Shown here: piece after piece, positions 55,250-63,072 of the stretch
Position numbering within the stretch: the stretch's first letter is position 1
Layout: the number at the start of each line of letters is the position of its first letter
Assembly (NCBI GenBank): GCA_029972225.1
Contig: CP124756.1
Span: 2,772,001-2,836,000, forward strand
DNA: 64,000 nt
Direction: 5' to 3'
Source: Candidatus Thiothrix putei
Lineage (GTDB): Bacteria > Pseudomonadota > Gammaproteobacteria > Thiotrichales > Thiotrichaceae
Position numbers and translations under genes: made by a program
The notes under the pieces: generated by a model
Database searches by the model: none
Told to the model about the DNA's origin: nothing
What the model saw: the letters and a program-made list of their open reading frames with translations, nothing else

Positions 55250-56107
55250 TTAGCCATCAACCACATTACGTAAATGGATCACGGCGGAATACACCGCCCG
55301 CTGGTAACGGTCATTACGAGTCAACGACACCCCCAACACATTGTAAGTTTTCGATTCTGCGGTGGGTAACACGGGTTCCAGTGACCTGACCAGTATGCCC
55401 GCCTTGATGCTGATGACCTGTTGCCAACCTCCGGCGGCGGTAACGTCATTTGCATCCATATACTGATCCACCGCCCCATTAGCATCCGCATCCACACCGT
55501 AGAGAAATTGGATATTTTCAATCCCATTCACAATCGGCTTTTTGGACTGATTCGCATTAGAACCCGCTCCATACAGGATCGGGATCAATACACCCAACGA
55601 ATCTTTGGTGGAACCATCAGTAGCCACGTGAAAAGCGTTATAAACTAACGAGCTTTCTAGGTTGGGCGTGCCACCAAAGCAAGCTGCATTAAGATTGCTT
55701 GATAGCACATCTGAAGACAATGTTGCGTCACCAATAAAGCGAATGCTAACGGAGTCACCATAAACAGTACTGAATCCTTCTTGCGTCGCACTACCCTTGA
55801 TTGCATTGGATAACGTAGTGCTACATCCCACCTTCGGATCGGTAGCACCACTCACATAGAAATACCCCCCCACGCTATCCATCGGTAATTTATTCGCGGT
55901 TGCATATCCCGCGTGTTCCAGATGTTTGGTCAACGTAGTCAAGGCCACACGGGCACTTTCATCCATCAGCGATAGCTGATCACGCGCTTGGTAATTGCGC
56001 TTACTGCTCATGTAAACCGTGCTTATCCCCGCCACCAACACCAAGCTGACCAGCATGGCAATCATCAACTCGATGAGGGAAAGCCCCCTCTGCCTATTAT
56101 TTTTCAT
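55250..56107 (-). CDS. pilW: Minor pilin PilW
   Basis: A 285-residue prepilin-like protein with the leader QRGLSLIELMIAMLVSLVLV and conserved glutamate, followed by a large soluble domain. Its size and place after pilV match PilW of type IVa systems. The hydrophobic helix continues to about residue 30. The gene ends 13 bp before pilX. Confidence 0.88.
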   Translation of the reverse strand: MKNNRQRGLSLIELMIAMLVSLVLVAGISTVYMSSKRNYQARDQLSLMDESARVALTTLTKHLEHAGYATANKLPMDSVGGYFYVSGATDPKVGCSTTLSNAIKGSATQEGFSTVYGDSVSIRFIGDATLSSDVLSSNLNAACFGGTPNLESSLVYNAFHVATDGSTKDSLGVLIPILYGAGSNANQSKKPIVNGIENIQFLYGVDADANGAVDQYMDANDVTAAGGWQQVISIKAGILVRSLEPVLPTAESKTYNVLGVSLTRNDRYQRAVYSAVIHLRNVVDG

Positions 56108-56116
56108 CGTTTTCCC

Positions 56117-56671
56117 CTACAGAATGGCATTCAGGTTGATAGTGAAAGATTCCACGCCATCCGTGCCGCCATCAAAATCAGCCTGACGGGTAGCATTGCG
56201 CTCATCCCATTGCAGGCTAACGCTCAAACCTTGATTGCAATCGGCGGGCGGATCAACAGAGGGGCTACCCGCAGGAGGTGGGTCAAAACACGCCACGGTC
56301 AGTGCACCATTGATCAAGGTATTGCTGATACTGGTGTTCGTCGCACACAGGTCATAAGCCGCCAAGTTAGCAGGCGTACAGACTCCACTCCCACAAGCAA
56401 GCAGAGCCGCCGCCGCCGGGCAAACAGTCGTAGGCGTAACATTGTAGTTTCCGGCCAAAGCAGCCGCGCGGTTAGCACGCATGTGTTCCAATAAATCATG
56501 CACGATCCAAGTGGCTTGCTGCATCTGGTAAGAATTGTGCGTGGTTTTCATACCAGCAATTTGTAAGCCAGCCAGACCCAGTAATCCGGTCGATAGCACA
56601 ACGGTTGCGACCAGCACTTCTATCAAGCTCAAACCGGCTTGTTGACGAGGAAACGATGAACGTATCGGCAT
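56117..56671 (-). CDS. pilV: Minor pilin PilV
   Basis: A 184-residue prepilin with AGLSLIEVLVATVVLSTGLL, glutamate at mature position 5. The N-terminal helix leads to a KTTHNSYQMQQATWIVHDL segment typical of PilV, and cysteines lie in the variable C-terminal domain. It is the first gene of the operon present here; fimU or fimT, usually upstream, is not found before the terminator at 56.8 kb. Confidence 0.87.
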   Translation of the reverse strand: MPIRSSFPRQQAGLSLIEVLVATVVLSTGLLGLAGLQIAGMKTTHNSYQMQQATWIVHDLLEHMRANRAAALAGNYNVTPTTVCPAAAALLACGSGVCTPANLAAYDLCATNTSISNTLINGALTVACFDPPPAGSPSVDPPADCNQGLSVSLQWDERNATRQADFDGGTDGVESFTINLNAIL

Positions 56672-56820
56672 AGAGCCACCTATTACTATTATGATTGGGG
56701 CGTATTAAGTGAAGCTATTATACTGCAAACCGAACTCTATGCATGAAAAATACAACTTATACCGACAAGCTGTACTATTCAGGGAATCAATGGTAATTGC
56801 ACATTGATTAAACAGCCCAT

Positions 56821-56842
56821 AAAAAAACCCCAGTTACCTAGG
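56821..56842 (-). terminator. Intrinsic terminator upstream of pilV
   Basis: On the - strand, CCCTAG-GTAA-CTGGGG (56842-56827; one G-T pair) is followed by six T. It lies between the small ORF at 56.9-57.1 kb and pilV, so it separates two transcription units. Outside this terminator and the small ORF the gap 56672-57184 shows nothing recognisable. Confidence 0.7.
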
Positions 56843-56935
56843 GCTATAAACTCTCAACTCATGACTCTGACACTGTTGTGCTATTCTAGCAGTCGCTACA
56901 TCTGTCTCATCGGTTCATGTGTTTGTCTCATGTTT

Positions 56936-57118
56936 TTAGTGAAGTCTTAGTGAAAAAGTAGGATCTAAACTTGACCTAACTCCACCTTCACGTAGCAAGC
57001 GCTCTAATTGCTTCCCTAAATCACCCAAATCCTGGCGATAAAGAACTAAACCATCTAACAAAAGCTGAGCGGTACTCCGCTGCCTTACACTATCCCTAGC
57101 CAAAAGTCTTCTATTCAT
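56936..57118 (-). CDS. Short ORF, possible gene of unknown function
   Basis: A 60-residue ORF with a GGGGAG ribosome binding site about 8 bp before its ATG and a terminator about 95 bp after its stop. The product (MNRRLLARDSVRQRS, then a helix with DLGDLGKQLERLLREGG) is basic and helical. No family recognised. The matched signals are the reason it is listed. Confidence 0.4.
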   Translation of the reverse strand: MNRRLLARDSVRQRSTAQLLLDGLVLYRQDLGDLGKQLERLLREGGVRSSLDPTFSLRLH

Positions 57119-57184
57119 CTACCAGCTCCCCGGCTTTGACCACTAGTACTAACCCTCAGCTTAACTATAGTGCAAAAATAATTT

Positions 57185-58240
57185 GGCTCAATATGCGTTT
57201 CAGGGTCTTATCCCAACAGCAGCGAAAGCAAGGACTGTAAGGCAGCTTGCCCCCGTTTCCTGATGTTGTGAAGAGACTCGAAGAATGCAAGGTAACACGG
57301 TAGCTTTTCTTGTGAGATCCCCCGATGAGGTCGTAACCATGAGCGTAACAGTGACCAAAAACCTTCCATCGTATTGACGTGGACTTCATGGAAACCGTCA
57401 CCATCTTCGTCACGGGCATATTCGCCTGCGCCATGGTTGACGGTTTTGTGGGCATAGCCCCATTCTTCCAATCGGCTGTAAATGTTGTACTCATCGGTGT
57501 AGACCAGCGTGCCTGCTGCCACCGTTTCCACAATCAACGGCTTGATCGTCGTCTGTTTCACATTCGCCAGCATACGGATCACGACCTCCCCGGAACGCTG
57601 GATCATGCCGAAAATGGGTGGTTTGTCCTTTTCCAGTGTCCCACGCCCCGGCGCACCTTTCAGGGCGCGGCGGCGACCTTCACGCCCAGCATCCGCGACG
57701 GCTTCGGGGTTTCCCTTGTGTCCAGCCTTGACATAAACCTCATCAAATTCAACATTCCCAAACAGGTTTACTGGCGTTTTTTTCTCGACACCACGCCGTA
57801 ACTGTTCCGTCATCGCCTGAACATCATCCTTGTTCAACCCCAATTCGCGGGCGATTTGTTGGTTGGACAGGTTCAACGACATCAGGTACAGGCACAACAC
57901 CCACACCTTCAGCGGCTGGTGGTGGCCTTCAAACACCGTGCCCGTCAGGTCATCAAAACGCTTTTGGCAATCCTTACACTGGTAACGCTGGCGTTCCTGC
58001 TGGGTGTCATCCTTGCCTCGACGGATAGTGTCCTGTGAACCGCAGTGCGGACAAATCACCCCATTAGGCCAACGCACGGAACGGACTTGCTCGAAACAGG
58101 CGGCATCACTGGTCAGGCTGGAAATACTGATGAGCGAGGTCATAAAGCCTCTCCTTGGCTATCGGAAATGACTAACTTTACCGCTATCCATCACGTTTGC
58201 AATGCCGGGGAAAACAAGACCCTGAAACGCATATTGAGCC
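57185..58240 (-). mobile_element. IS1595-family insertion sequence
   Basis: A 1056-bp element with perfect 25-bp inverted repeats (57185-57209, starting GGCTCAATATGCG; 58216-58240). ATAATTT occurs on both sides (57178-57184 and 58241-58247), a 7-bp direct repeat consistent with a target duplication (IS1595 normally makes 8 bp). It carries one intact transposase gene. Confidence 0.93.
57208..58143 (-). CDS. IS1595-family transposase (ISXO2-like)
   Basis: A 311-residue transposase with an N-terminal zinc ribbon (CPHCGSQ, CKDCQKRF, residues about 31-63) and an ISXO2-like DDE domain: VEFDEVYVKAGHKG (first D), VYTDEYNIYS (second D), and HVNTMEGFWSLLRSWLRPHRG with the N/E motif. The stop lies within the left inverted repeat. 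Complete and potentially active. Confidence 0.93.
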   Translation of the reverse strand: MTSLISISSLTSDAACFEQVRSVRWPNGVICPHCGSQDTIRRGKDDTQQERQRYQCKDCQKRFDDLTGTVFEGHHQPLKVWVLCLYLMSLNLSNQQIARELGLNKDDVQAMTEQLRRGVEKKTPVNLFGNVEFDEVYVKAGHKGNPEAVADAGREGRRRALKGAPGRGTLEKDKPPIFGMIQRSGEVVIRMLANVKQTTIKPLIVETVAAGTLVYTDEYNIYSRLEEWGYAHKTVNHGAGEYARDEDGDGFHEVHVNTMEGFWSLLRSWLRPHRGISQEKLPCYLAFFESLHNIRKRGQAALQSLLSLLLG

Positions 58241-58313
58241 ATAATTTTTTGGTGTTGTCTTTCCACTAAGTTTGGGGATAATACAAGAAATTTAGTATAT
58301 TACCTGTTACTGA

Positions 58314-59210
58314 TTGAGCATAATGATGACCGAAACGCTTACCTATGAATCACGCACCGTATTCGTTGACGAACTAAGCCCTCAACAAATTAAACAGTTA
58401 CAATTAGAAACAGCCAAGGCTCATGGCTTGTCAGCGCATTTCCACGATACCTTGCAAGCCGGTATCAATGGCCCTGAATTAGCGGTCATCCCCACCGGGC
58501 GCTTTGAAATGGGTTCAGAACCTAGTGAATTAGGTCATCAGCGCGATGAAGCCCCACGCCACCTCACCATGATCCGAAAACCATTCGCTATCGGCATCTA
58601 CCCGATTACCGGCGAAGAATTCCGGCTGTTTCGCCAAGAAACCGAATGGTTTTTACGTCCAGAACTCATCTGGCACGAAGGCCGTTACCCCGCTATTAAT
58701 ATCCGTATGGAAGATGTCAAATTGTTTCTGGCATGGCTGAGTATGCAAACCGGTCAAACTTATCGACTCCCGACTGAAGCAGAATGGGAATACGCCGCAC
58801 GTGCTGGCACCACTACTCCGTTTCATCATGGCGAAGACGTGAGTTGCCGGGAAGTGCATTTCAACCCCTTCTTTCCTTACCGAGAACAACCTGAAAAGCG
58901 CTCATGGTTCATACCACGTTGCTTCCCTAGCCCTAAAGCCAGTGAGGTTGGCTTGCAAGCTCCAAATGCATGGGGGTTGCATGACATGCATGGTAATGTT
59001 TGGGAATTTACACAAGATCATTGGACAAGCTCACACCTTAATGCTAATCGTGATGGCAGCTCATCAGTAGCCGCCAACCCCTACTGGTATGTCACCAAAG
59101 GTGGGTCATGGTTCGATCCCGCCGCACGTGCCAGAAGTGCAGCCCGCAAGAAACGCTACATGGATGAAATGGATACGAACCTCGGCTTTCGGGTAGTACG
59201 CGAACTTTAG
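58314..59210 (+). CDS. SUMF1/FGE-like (formylglycine-generating enzyme family) protein
   Basis: A 298-residue protein with a SUMF1-type domain from about residue 58 (VIPTGRFEMGSE), through YRLPTEAEWEYAARAG (about 145), GLHDMHGNVWEFTQDH (about 222) to YVTKGGSWFDPAARARSAAR and LGFRVVREL at the end. The cysteine pair that binds copper in true formylglycine-generating enzymes is missing: the segment after GGSWFD has no cysteine. A catalytic FGE role is therefore unlikely. Two upstream ATGs are possible. It converges with pyrC, the stops overlapping by 4 bp. Neighbours do not suggest a sulfatase partner. Confidence 0.85.
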   Translation: MSIMMTETLTYESRTVFVDELSPQQIKQLQLETAKAHGLSAHFHDTLQAGINGPELAVIPTGRFEMGSEPSELGHQRDEAPRHLTMIRKPFAIGIYPITGEEFRLFRQETEWFLRPELIWHEGRYPAINIRMEDVKLFLAWLSMQTGQTYRLPTEAEWEYAARAGTTTPFHHGEDVSCREVHFNPFFPYREQPEKRSWFIPRCFPSPKASEVGLQAPNAWGLHDMHGNVWEFTQDHWTSSHLNANRDGSSSVAANPYWYVTKGGSWFDPAARARSAARKKRYMDEMDTNLGFRVVREL

Positions 59211-60544
59211 CGATCAAATTCCAGCGCCATACCTGTTGGCACGACATCCAGCAACTTGCTGTCCTTCCAGACCAACTGTCCGTTCACAAGGGTAGCGGCA
59301 ATGCTTGAGCGGAATTCATAACCATCAAACGGTGTCCACCCGCACTTCGACAAGCTGTTAGCGTGCGTCGAGGTGAATGGCTGTTCCAAATCAACCAACA
59401 CCAAATCTGCCCAATAACCTTCACGGATATACCCACGTTCTTTGATATTGAACATCTCAGCAACCGCATGACTGGTTTTCTCGACAATGAATTCCAATGT
59501 AAAAATGCCATCCTGATAATGCTCTAACACCAGAGGAAGTGCGTGTTGCACCAAGGGCAAACCTGAAGGAGCTTTGAAATAGCTAGGGTTGTGTTTTTCT
59601 TCCCAGGTATGCGGCGCATGGTCAGTGCCGATCACATCCAATCGCCCATCCAGCAATGCCTGAATAATACCCGCCCGATCTTCAGCGGTTTTAATCGCAG
59701 GGTTGCACTTGATTAACGCGCCTTTGCTGGCGTAATCTTCATCCGCAAAATGCAGGAAATGCACACAAGCCTCTGCGGTAATACGTTTATCTTTCAAGTC
59801 AATATCAGCAAACATCTCCGCTTCTTTCGCGGTCGAAATATGCAGAATATGCAAGCGTGTGCCACAACGTTTTGCCAGTTCCATCGCCATTGACGACGAT
59901 TTATAACAAGCCGCCTCACTGCGAATAATAGGATGCAAACTAAACGGAATATTGTCACCGTAGATACTGCGGTAACTTTCCTCGTTTTCCATAATCGTCG
60001 GCGTATCTTCGCAATGTGCCGCAATCAGTGTAGGAGCATGTGTAAAGATTTGCTCCAATACATCAGGGTCATCAACCAACATATTGCCGGTTGACGCCCC
60101 CATGAATACTTTTATCCCACAAGCATCCTTAGGGTTTAAGGCTTTAATCGCCTCAAGGTTATCGTTGGAAGCGCCAAGGTAGAAAGCATAATTCCCCACC
60201 GACCGACCAGAAGCCAACTGCTTTTTCTCATTGAGAATCGCAGAAGTCAGGGTGTTAGGCACAGTATTCGGCATATCCATAAAACTGGTAATGCCCCCCG
60301 CTACCGCTGCACGGCTTTCTGTTGCCATATCGGCTTTGTGAGTCATGCCCGGTTCACGGAAGTGTACCTGATCATCAATCATGCCCGGCAACAAATGGCG
60401 TCCAGCAGCATCCAGCACTTCAATCCCAGGTGCTGACAATTGCTGACCGATAGCCTCGATACGCCCATTACGGACTAATACATCGGCTTCAAGAATCTGC
60501 CCTTCATTAACCACATTAGCATTGACAATCAACAGTGAACTCAT
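59207..60544 (-). CDS. pyrC: Dihydroorotase
   Basis: A 445-residue amidohydrolase that closes carbamoyl-aspartate to dihydroorotate in pyrimidine synthesis. Metal ligands are in DQVHFREPG (about residues 59-67), the bridging lysine in CGIKVFMGAS, further histidines in IAAHCED and LHILHIST, and the aspartate in GTDHAPHTWEE. The sequence is of the PyrC-like group close to hydantoinase/allantoinase enzymes; a role in allantoin or hydantoin breakdown is less likely with folA next door. It is 20 bp downstream of folA. Confidence 0.9.
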   Translation of the reverse strand: MSSLLIVNANVVNEGQILEADVLVRNGRIEAIGQQLSAPGIEVLDAAGRHLLPGMIDDQVHFREPGMTHKADMATESRAAVAGGITSFMDMPNTVPNTLTSAILNEKKQLASGRSVGNYAFYLGASNDNLEAIKALNPKDACGIKVFMGASTGNMLVDDPDVLEQIFTHAPTLIAAHCEDTPTIMENEESYRSIYGDNIPFSLHPIIRSEAACYKSSSMAMELAKRCGTRLHILHISTAKEAEMFADIDLKDKRITAEACVHFLHFADEDYASKGALIKCNPAIKTAEDRAGIIQALLDGRLDVIGTDHAPHTWEEKHNPSYFKAPSGLPLVQHALPLVLEHYQDGIFTLEFIVEKTSHAVAEMFNIKERGYIREGYWADLVLVDLEQPFTSTHANSLSKCGWTPFDGYEFRSSIAATLVNGQLVWKDSKLLDVVPTGMALEFDR

Positions 60545-60564
60545 GGGGAAGAGTCTCCTTGGGA

Positions 60565-61050
60565 TCAGGATTCCCGTTCAAGAATCAGGAAAGAATAAGG
60601 ATAAGGGTTTTTAGCGTCGGCAGAATGATTAACCTGCTCTACGGTACGCCATTGGTGATGATTATAGTCGGGAAAAAAAGTATCACCTGCAAAATCAGCA
60701 TCAATCAGAGTTAAATACAGACGATCGGCATGCGCCAGAAAGTGCTGGTAGATTTGCGCCCCACCCACAATCATCACTTCGGGGGCAGCCCCGACAGCCT
60801 CCCAAGCCGCATCCGGTGAAGCAAAGCGCTCTGCACCACAGGGCTGGAAGGTTACATCACGTGAAATCACCAGATTACGTCGCCCCGGCAAAGCACGCCC
60901 TATCGAGTCCCAAGTTTTGCGCCCCATAATAACGGGCTTACCCACGGTATTTTGTTTGAACCAAGCAAGATCAGCGGGTAAGTGCCAAGGCATATTACCG
61001 TCACACCCAATCACCCGCTGGTGTGCCATCACTGCAATTAAAGACAGCAT
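60565..61050 (-). CDS. folA: Dihydrofolate reductase
   Basis: Reduces dihydrofolate to tetrahydrofolate with NADPH. The 161-residue protein has LIAVMAHQRVIGCDGNMPWHLPADLAWFK-type N-terminal sequence in which VIGCDGNMPWHLPAD holds the active-site Trp and Asp, followed by PVIMGRKTWDSIGR and EVMIVGGAQIYQHFL. Length is normal. Its neighbours are sspB (5 bp upstream of its start) and pyrC downstream. Confidence 0.96.
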   Translation of the reverse strand: MLSLIAVMAHQRVIGCDGNMPWHLPADLAWFKQNTVGKPVIMGRKTWDSIGRALPGRRNLVISRDVTFQPCGAERFASPDAAWEAVGAAPEVMIVGGAQIYQHFLAHADRLYLTLIDADFAGDTFFPDYNHHQWRTVEQVNHSADAKNPYPYSFLILERES

Positions 61051-61055
61051 GGGGT

Positions 61056-61592
61056 TTACTTCACCACTCGTAAGAAGGAAGGGCGTGAGGTTGGTTTCTG
61101 TGGCGGTGGCGGTTCATCGTCATCATCCACTGCATCTGACACATCCGTTTCACCACTCGTATCACTGTCACTCGTCGTTGCATCCGGCACGCTCGCCAAC
61201 GTAGGGCGTGGTGTCGCTGTCTCTGCTGTTGCTAACGCCATGCTTTCGGCGTATTCCTCCAGCGGAAAATTCAAACCATCGTGTGTTTCACGCGAATAAA
61301 TTGCCATGATTGACCACATGGGCAGCCAAATCGACATGGCTTTACCACTGAAACGCGCACTGAAAGTGACTTGATCGTTATCCATCAGCAGATTATTAGC
61401 TGCGGTCATGCTGATATTAAGCACGATGTTGCCATCTTTGACGAATTGACGCGGCACTTTCACTTTAGGCGAACGTGCATCGACCATAATGTGTGGCGTC
61501 ATGCCGTTATCCACGATCCATTCATAAAACGCCCGTAATAGATAAGGGCGCTTCGGCGTGGCAATAAATTCAGGAGGATTCGGCTGACTCAT
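61056..61592 (-). CDS. sspB: ClpXP adaptor SspB
   Basis: Delivers ssrA-tagged proteins to the ClpXP protease. The folded N-terminal domain (about residues 9-110: RPYLLRAFYEWIVDNGMTPHI at the start) is followed by a long acidic, flexible linker rich in Thr/Asp/Glu. The C-terminal tail RPSFLRVVK matches the ClpX-binding XB motif of SspB. It overlaps sspA by 4 bp, the normal sspAB order. Confidence 0.93.
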   Translation of the reverse strand: MSQPNPPEFIATPKRPYLLRAFYEWIVDNGMTPHIMVDARSPKVKVPRQFVKDGNIVLNISMTAANNLLMDNDQVTFSARFSGKAMSIWLPMWSIMAIYSRETHDGLNFPLEEYAESMALATAETATPRPTLASVPDATTSDSDTSGETDVSDAVDDDDEPPPPQKPTSRPSFLRVVK

Positions 61593-62218
61593 GGGCGGAT
61601 CGACTTTTCAACCTTGCTTAATGATTGCTGGAACGCATCCCGTGAAAAGACCCGCTCCATGTACTTCAAAATAGGCTTGCCCTGTTTCTCTGGCACATCA
61701 ATGCCGTATTTCGGTAAACGCCATAAAACCGGCGCAATCGTGCAATCCACCAAGGAAAAATCGTCACTGAGGAAATACGGTTTAACCGCAAAGACTTCAG
61801 CGGCTGACAACACACTTTCACGCAAGATTTTGCGTGCTTGTGATGCCGTTGCTTCATCGCCGTGTTCAATATCATGCACCAGTGAGAACCAGTCTTTTTC
61901 GATGCGGAACAAGGCCAAACGGGAATGCGCACGCGTCACAGGGTCAACCGGCATCAGTGGTGGATGCGGGAAACGCTCATCCAAGTATTCCATGATAATA
62001 CGGGCGTCATACAACACTAAATCACGATCCAACAAGGTCGGTGTAGTGTTATAAGGATTCAACTCCGCGAGATCTTCGGGTTTGTTATCGGGGTTGATGT
62101 TGAGAATATCGACGGTAATATCTTTTTCCGCCAGCACAATACGCACCCGATGACTGTCTGCGCAGTCGGGGGCGGAAAATAATGTCATCACAGATCTTCG
62201 GCTGGAAAGCGAAGCCAT
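61589..62218 (-). CDS. sspA: Stringent starvation protein A
   Basis: A 209-residue glutathione S-transferase-like protein that binds RNA polymerase in stringent and acid stress. MTLFSAPDCADSHRVRIVLAEK and the PVLYDARIIMEYLDERFPHPPL-type thioredoxin-fold/GST core are typical. The start is 62218, ten codons before an internal ATG, because the SSRRSVMTLFS extension is found in family members. It is followed by sspB and precedes it by overlap; petC lies upstream beyond a terminator. Confidence 0.93.
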   Translation of the reverse strand: MASLSSRRSVMTLFSAPDCADSHRVRIVLAEKDITVDILNINPDNKPEDLAELNPYNTTPTLLDRDLVLYDARIIMEYLDERFPHPPLMPVDPVTRAHSRLALFRIEKDWFSLVHDIEHGDEATASQARKILRESVLSAAEVFAVKPYFLSDDFSLVDCTIAPVLWRLPKYGIDVPEKQGKPILKYMERVFSRDAFQQSLSKVEKSIRP

Positions 62219-62241
62219 ATAAGCGGGACTCCCTGTACTGA

Positions 62242-62279
62242 AAACAAAAAAGCCACTCTATAGTACACTAGAGTGGCTT
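62242..62279 (-). terminator. Intrinsic terminator after petC
   Basis: On the - strand, AAGCCACTCTA (62279-62269) and its complement TAGAGTGGCTT (62260-62250) form an 11-bp stem with an 8-nt loop, followed by a T-rich tail. It separates petC from sspA. Confidence 0.9.
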
Positions 62280-62302
62280 CAAGGTGTTATACCGATGAAA
62301 GA

Positions 62303-63061
62303 TTAATGAACATCCTTCCAATATTCCTTCTTAAGGAAATACGCAACCACAGCGAACAATACCAAGAACAGCAACGTAAAGATGCCGTAAGTAGTACGGT
62401 GCAGCTTGGCTGGCTCACCCACATACGTTAGAAAGTTAGTAATATCACGCACGGTTTGATCATACTCAACCGGGGTCATACTACCTGCCTTAGTGAGTTT
62501 TAACTCACAATGTTCGGTCGCGTGTTCACCTTCACCCTTGGTGCAATGCTTCTCCTGCCAACCTTGCAATTCCCACAAAACGTGAGGCATACCGGCATTG
62601 GGGAAAACCACGTTGTTCGCACCGAGCGGACGGGTCGGATCAACATAGAACGCTTTCAGGTAACTGTAAATCCAGTCAGAACCGCGTGAACGCCCCACCA
62701 GAGACAAATCCGGTGGTGGTGCGCCGAACCATTCAGCAGACTGTTTCTGGGACATGCCGTTTTTCATCAACGCGCCCGGTTTTTCCAACTCACCATCGGC
62801 ATCACGGGTAAAGATCAGGTTTTTAGCCACCTGCTCTTCGGTCAGACCCAAGTCAGCAGCTACACGGTTGTAACGGCTGAAATTCAAGGAGTGACAACCC
62901 ATACAATAGTTAACGTAATACTTAGCACCACGTTGCAAGCTAGGCTGGTTGTGAATATCGACTTTCGCATCTTCCAGTTCAACACCACCACTCGCCATCG
63001 CAGTAGTGGTCATCAAGGACGCGGACAGTGCGAACATTACACTGACAATAAATTTTTTCAT
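62303..63061 (-). CDS. petC: Cytochrome c1 of the bc1 complex
   Basis: The 252-residue c-type heme subunit of ubiquinol-cytochrome c reductase. The start is placed at 63061 (MKKFIVSVMFALSASL) because it opens a clean signal peptide ending near TTAMASG; the longer frame overlaps petB. The heme site is YCMGCHSL (near residue 50), the axial methionine is probably in NAGMPHVLWEL, and the C-terminal anchor is HRTTYGIFTLLFLVLFAVVAYFL. It starts 11 bp after petB. Confidence 0.95.
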   Translation of the reverse strand: MKKFIVSVMFALSASLMTTTAMASGGVELEDAKVDIHNQPSLQRGAKYYVNYCMGCHSLNFSRYNRVAADLGLTEEQVAKNLIFTRDADGELEKPGALMKNGMSQKQSAEWFGAPPPDLSLVGRSRGSDWIYSYLKAFYVDPTRPLGANNVVFPNAGMPHVLWELQGWQEKHCTKGEGEHATEHCELKLTKAGSMTPVEYDQTVRDITNFLTYVGEPAKLHRTTYGIFTLLFLVLFAVVAYFLKKEYWKDVH

Positions 63062-63072
63062 GTTGCTACACC

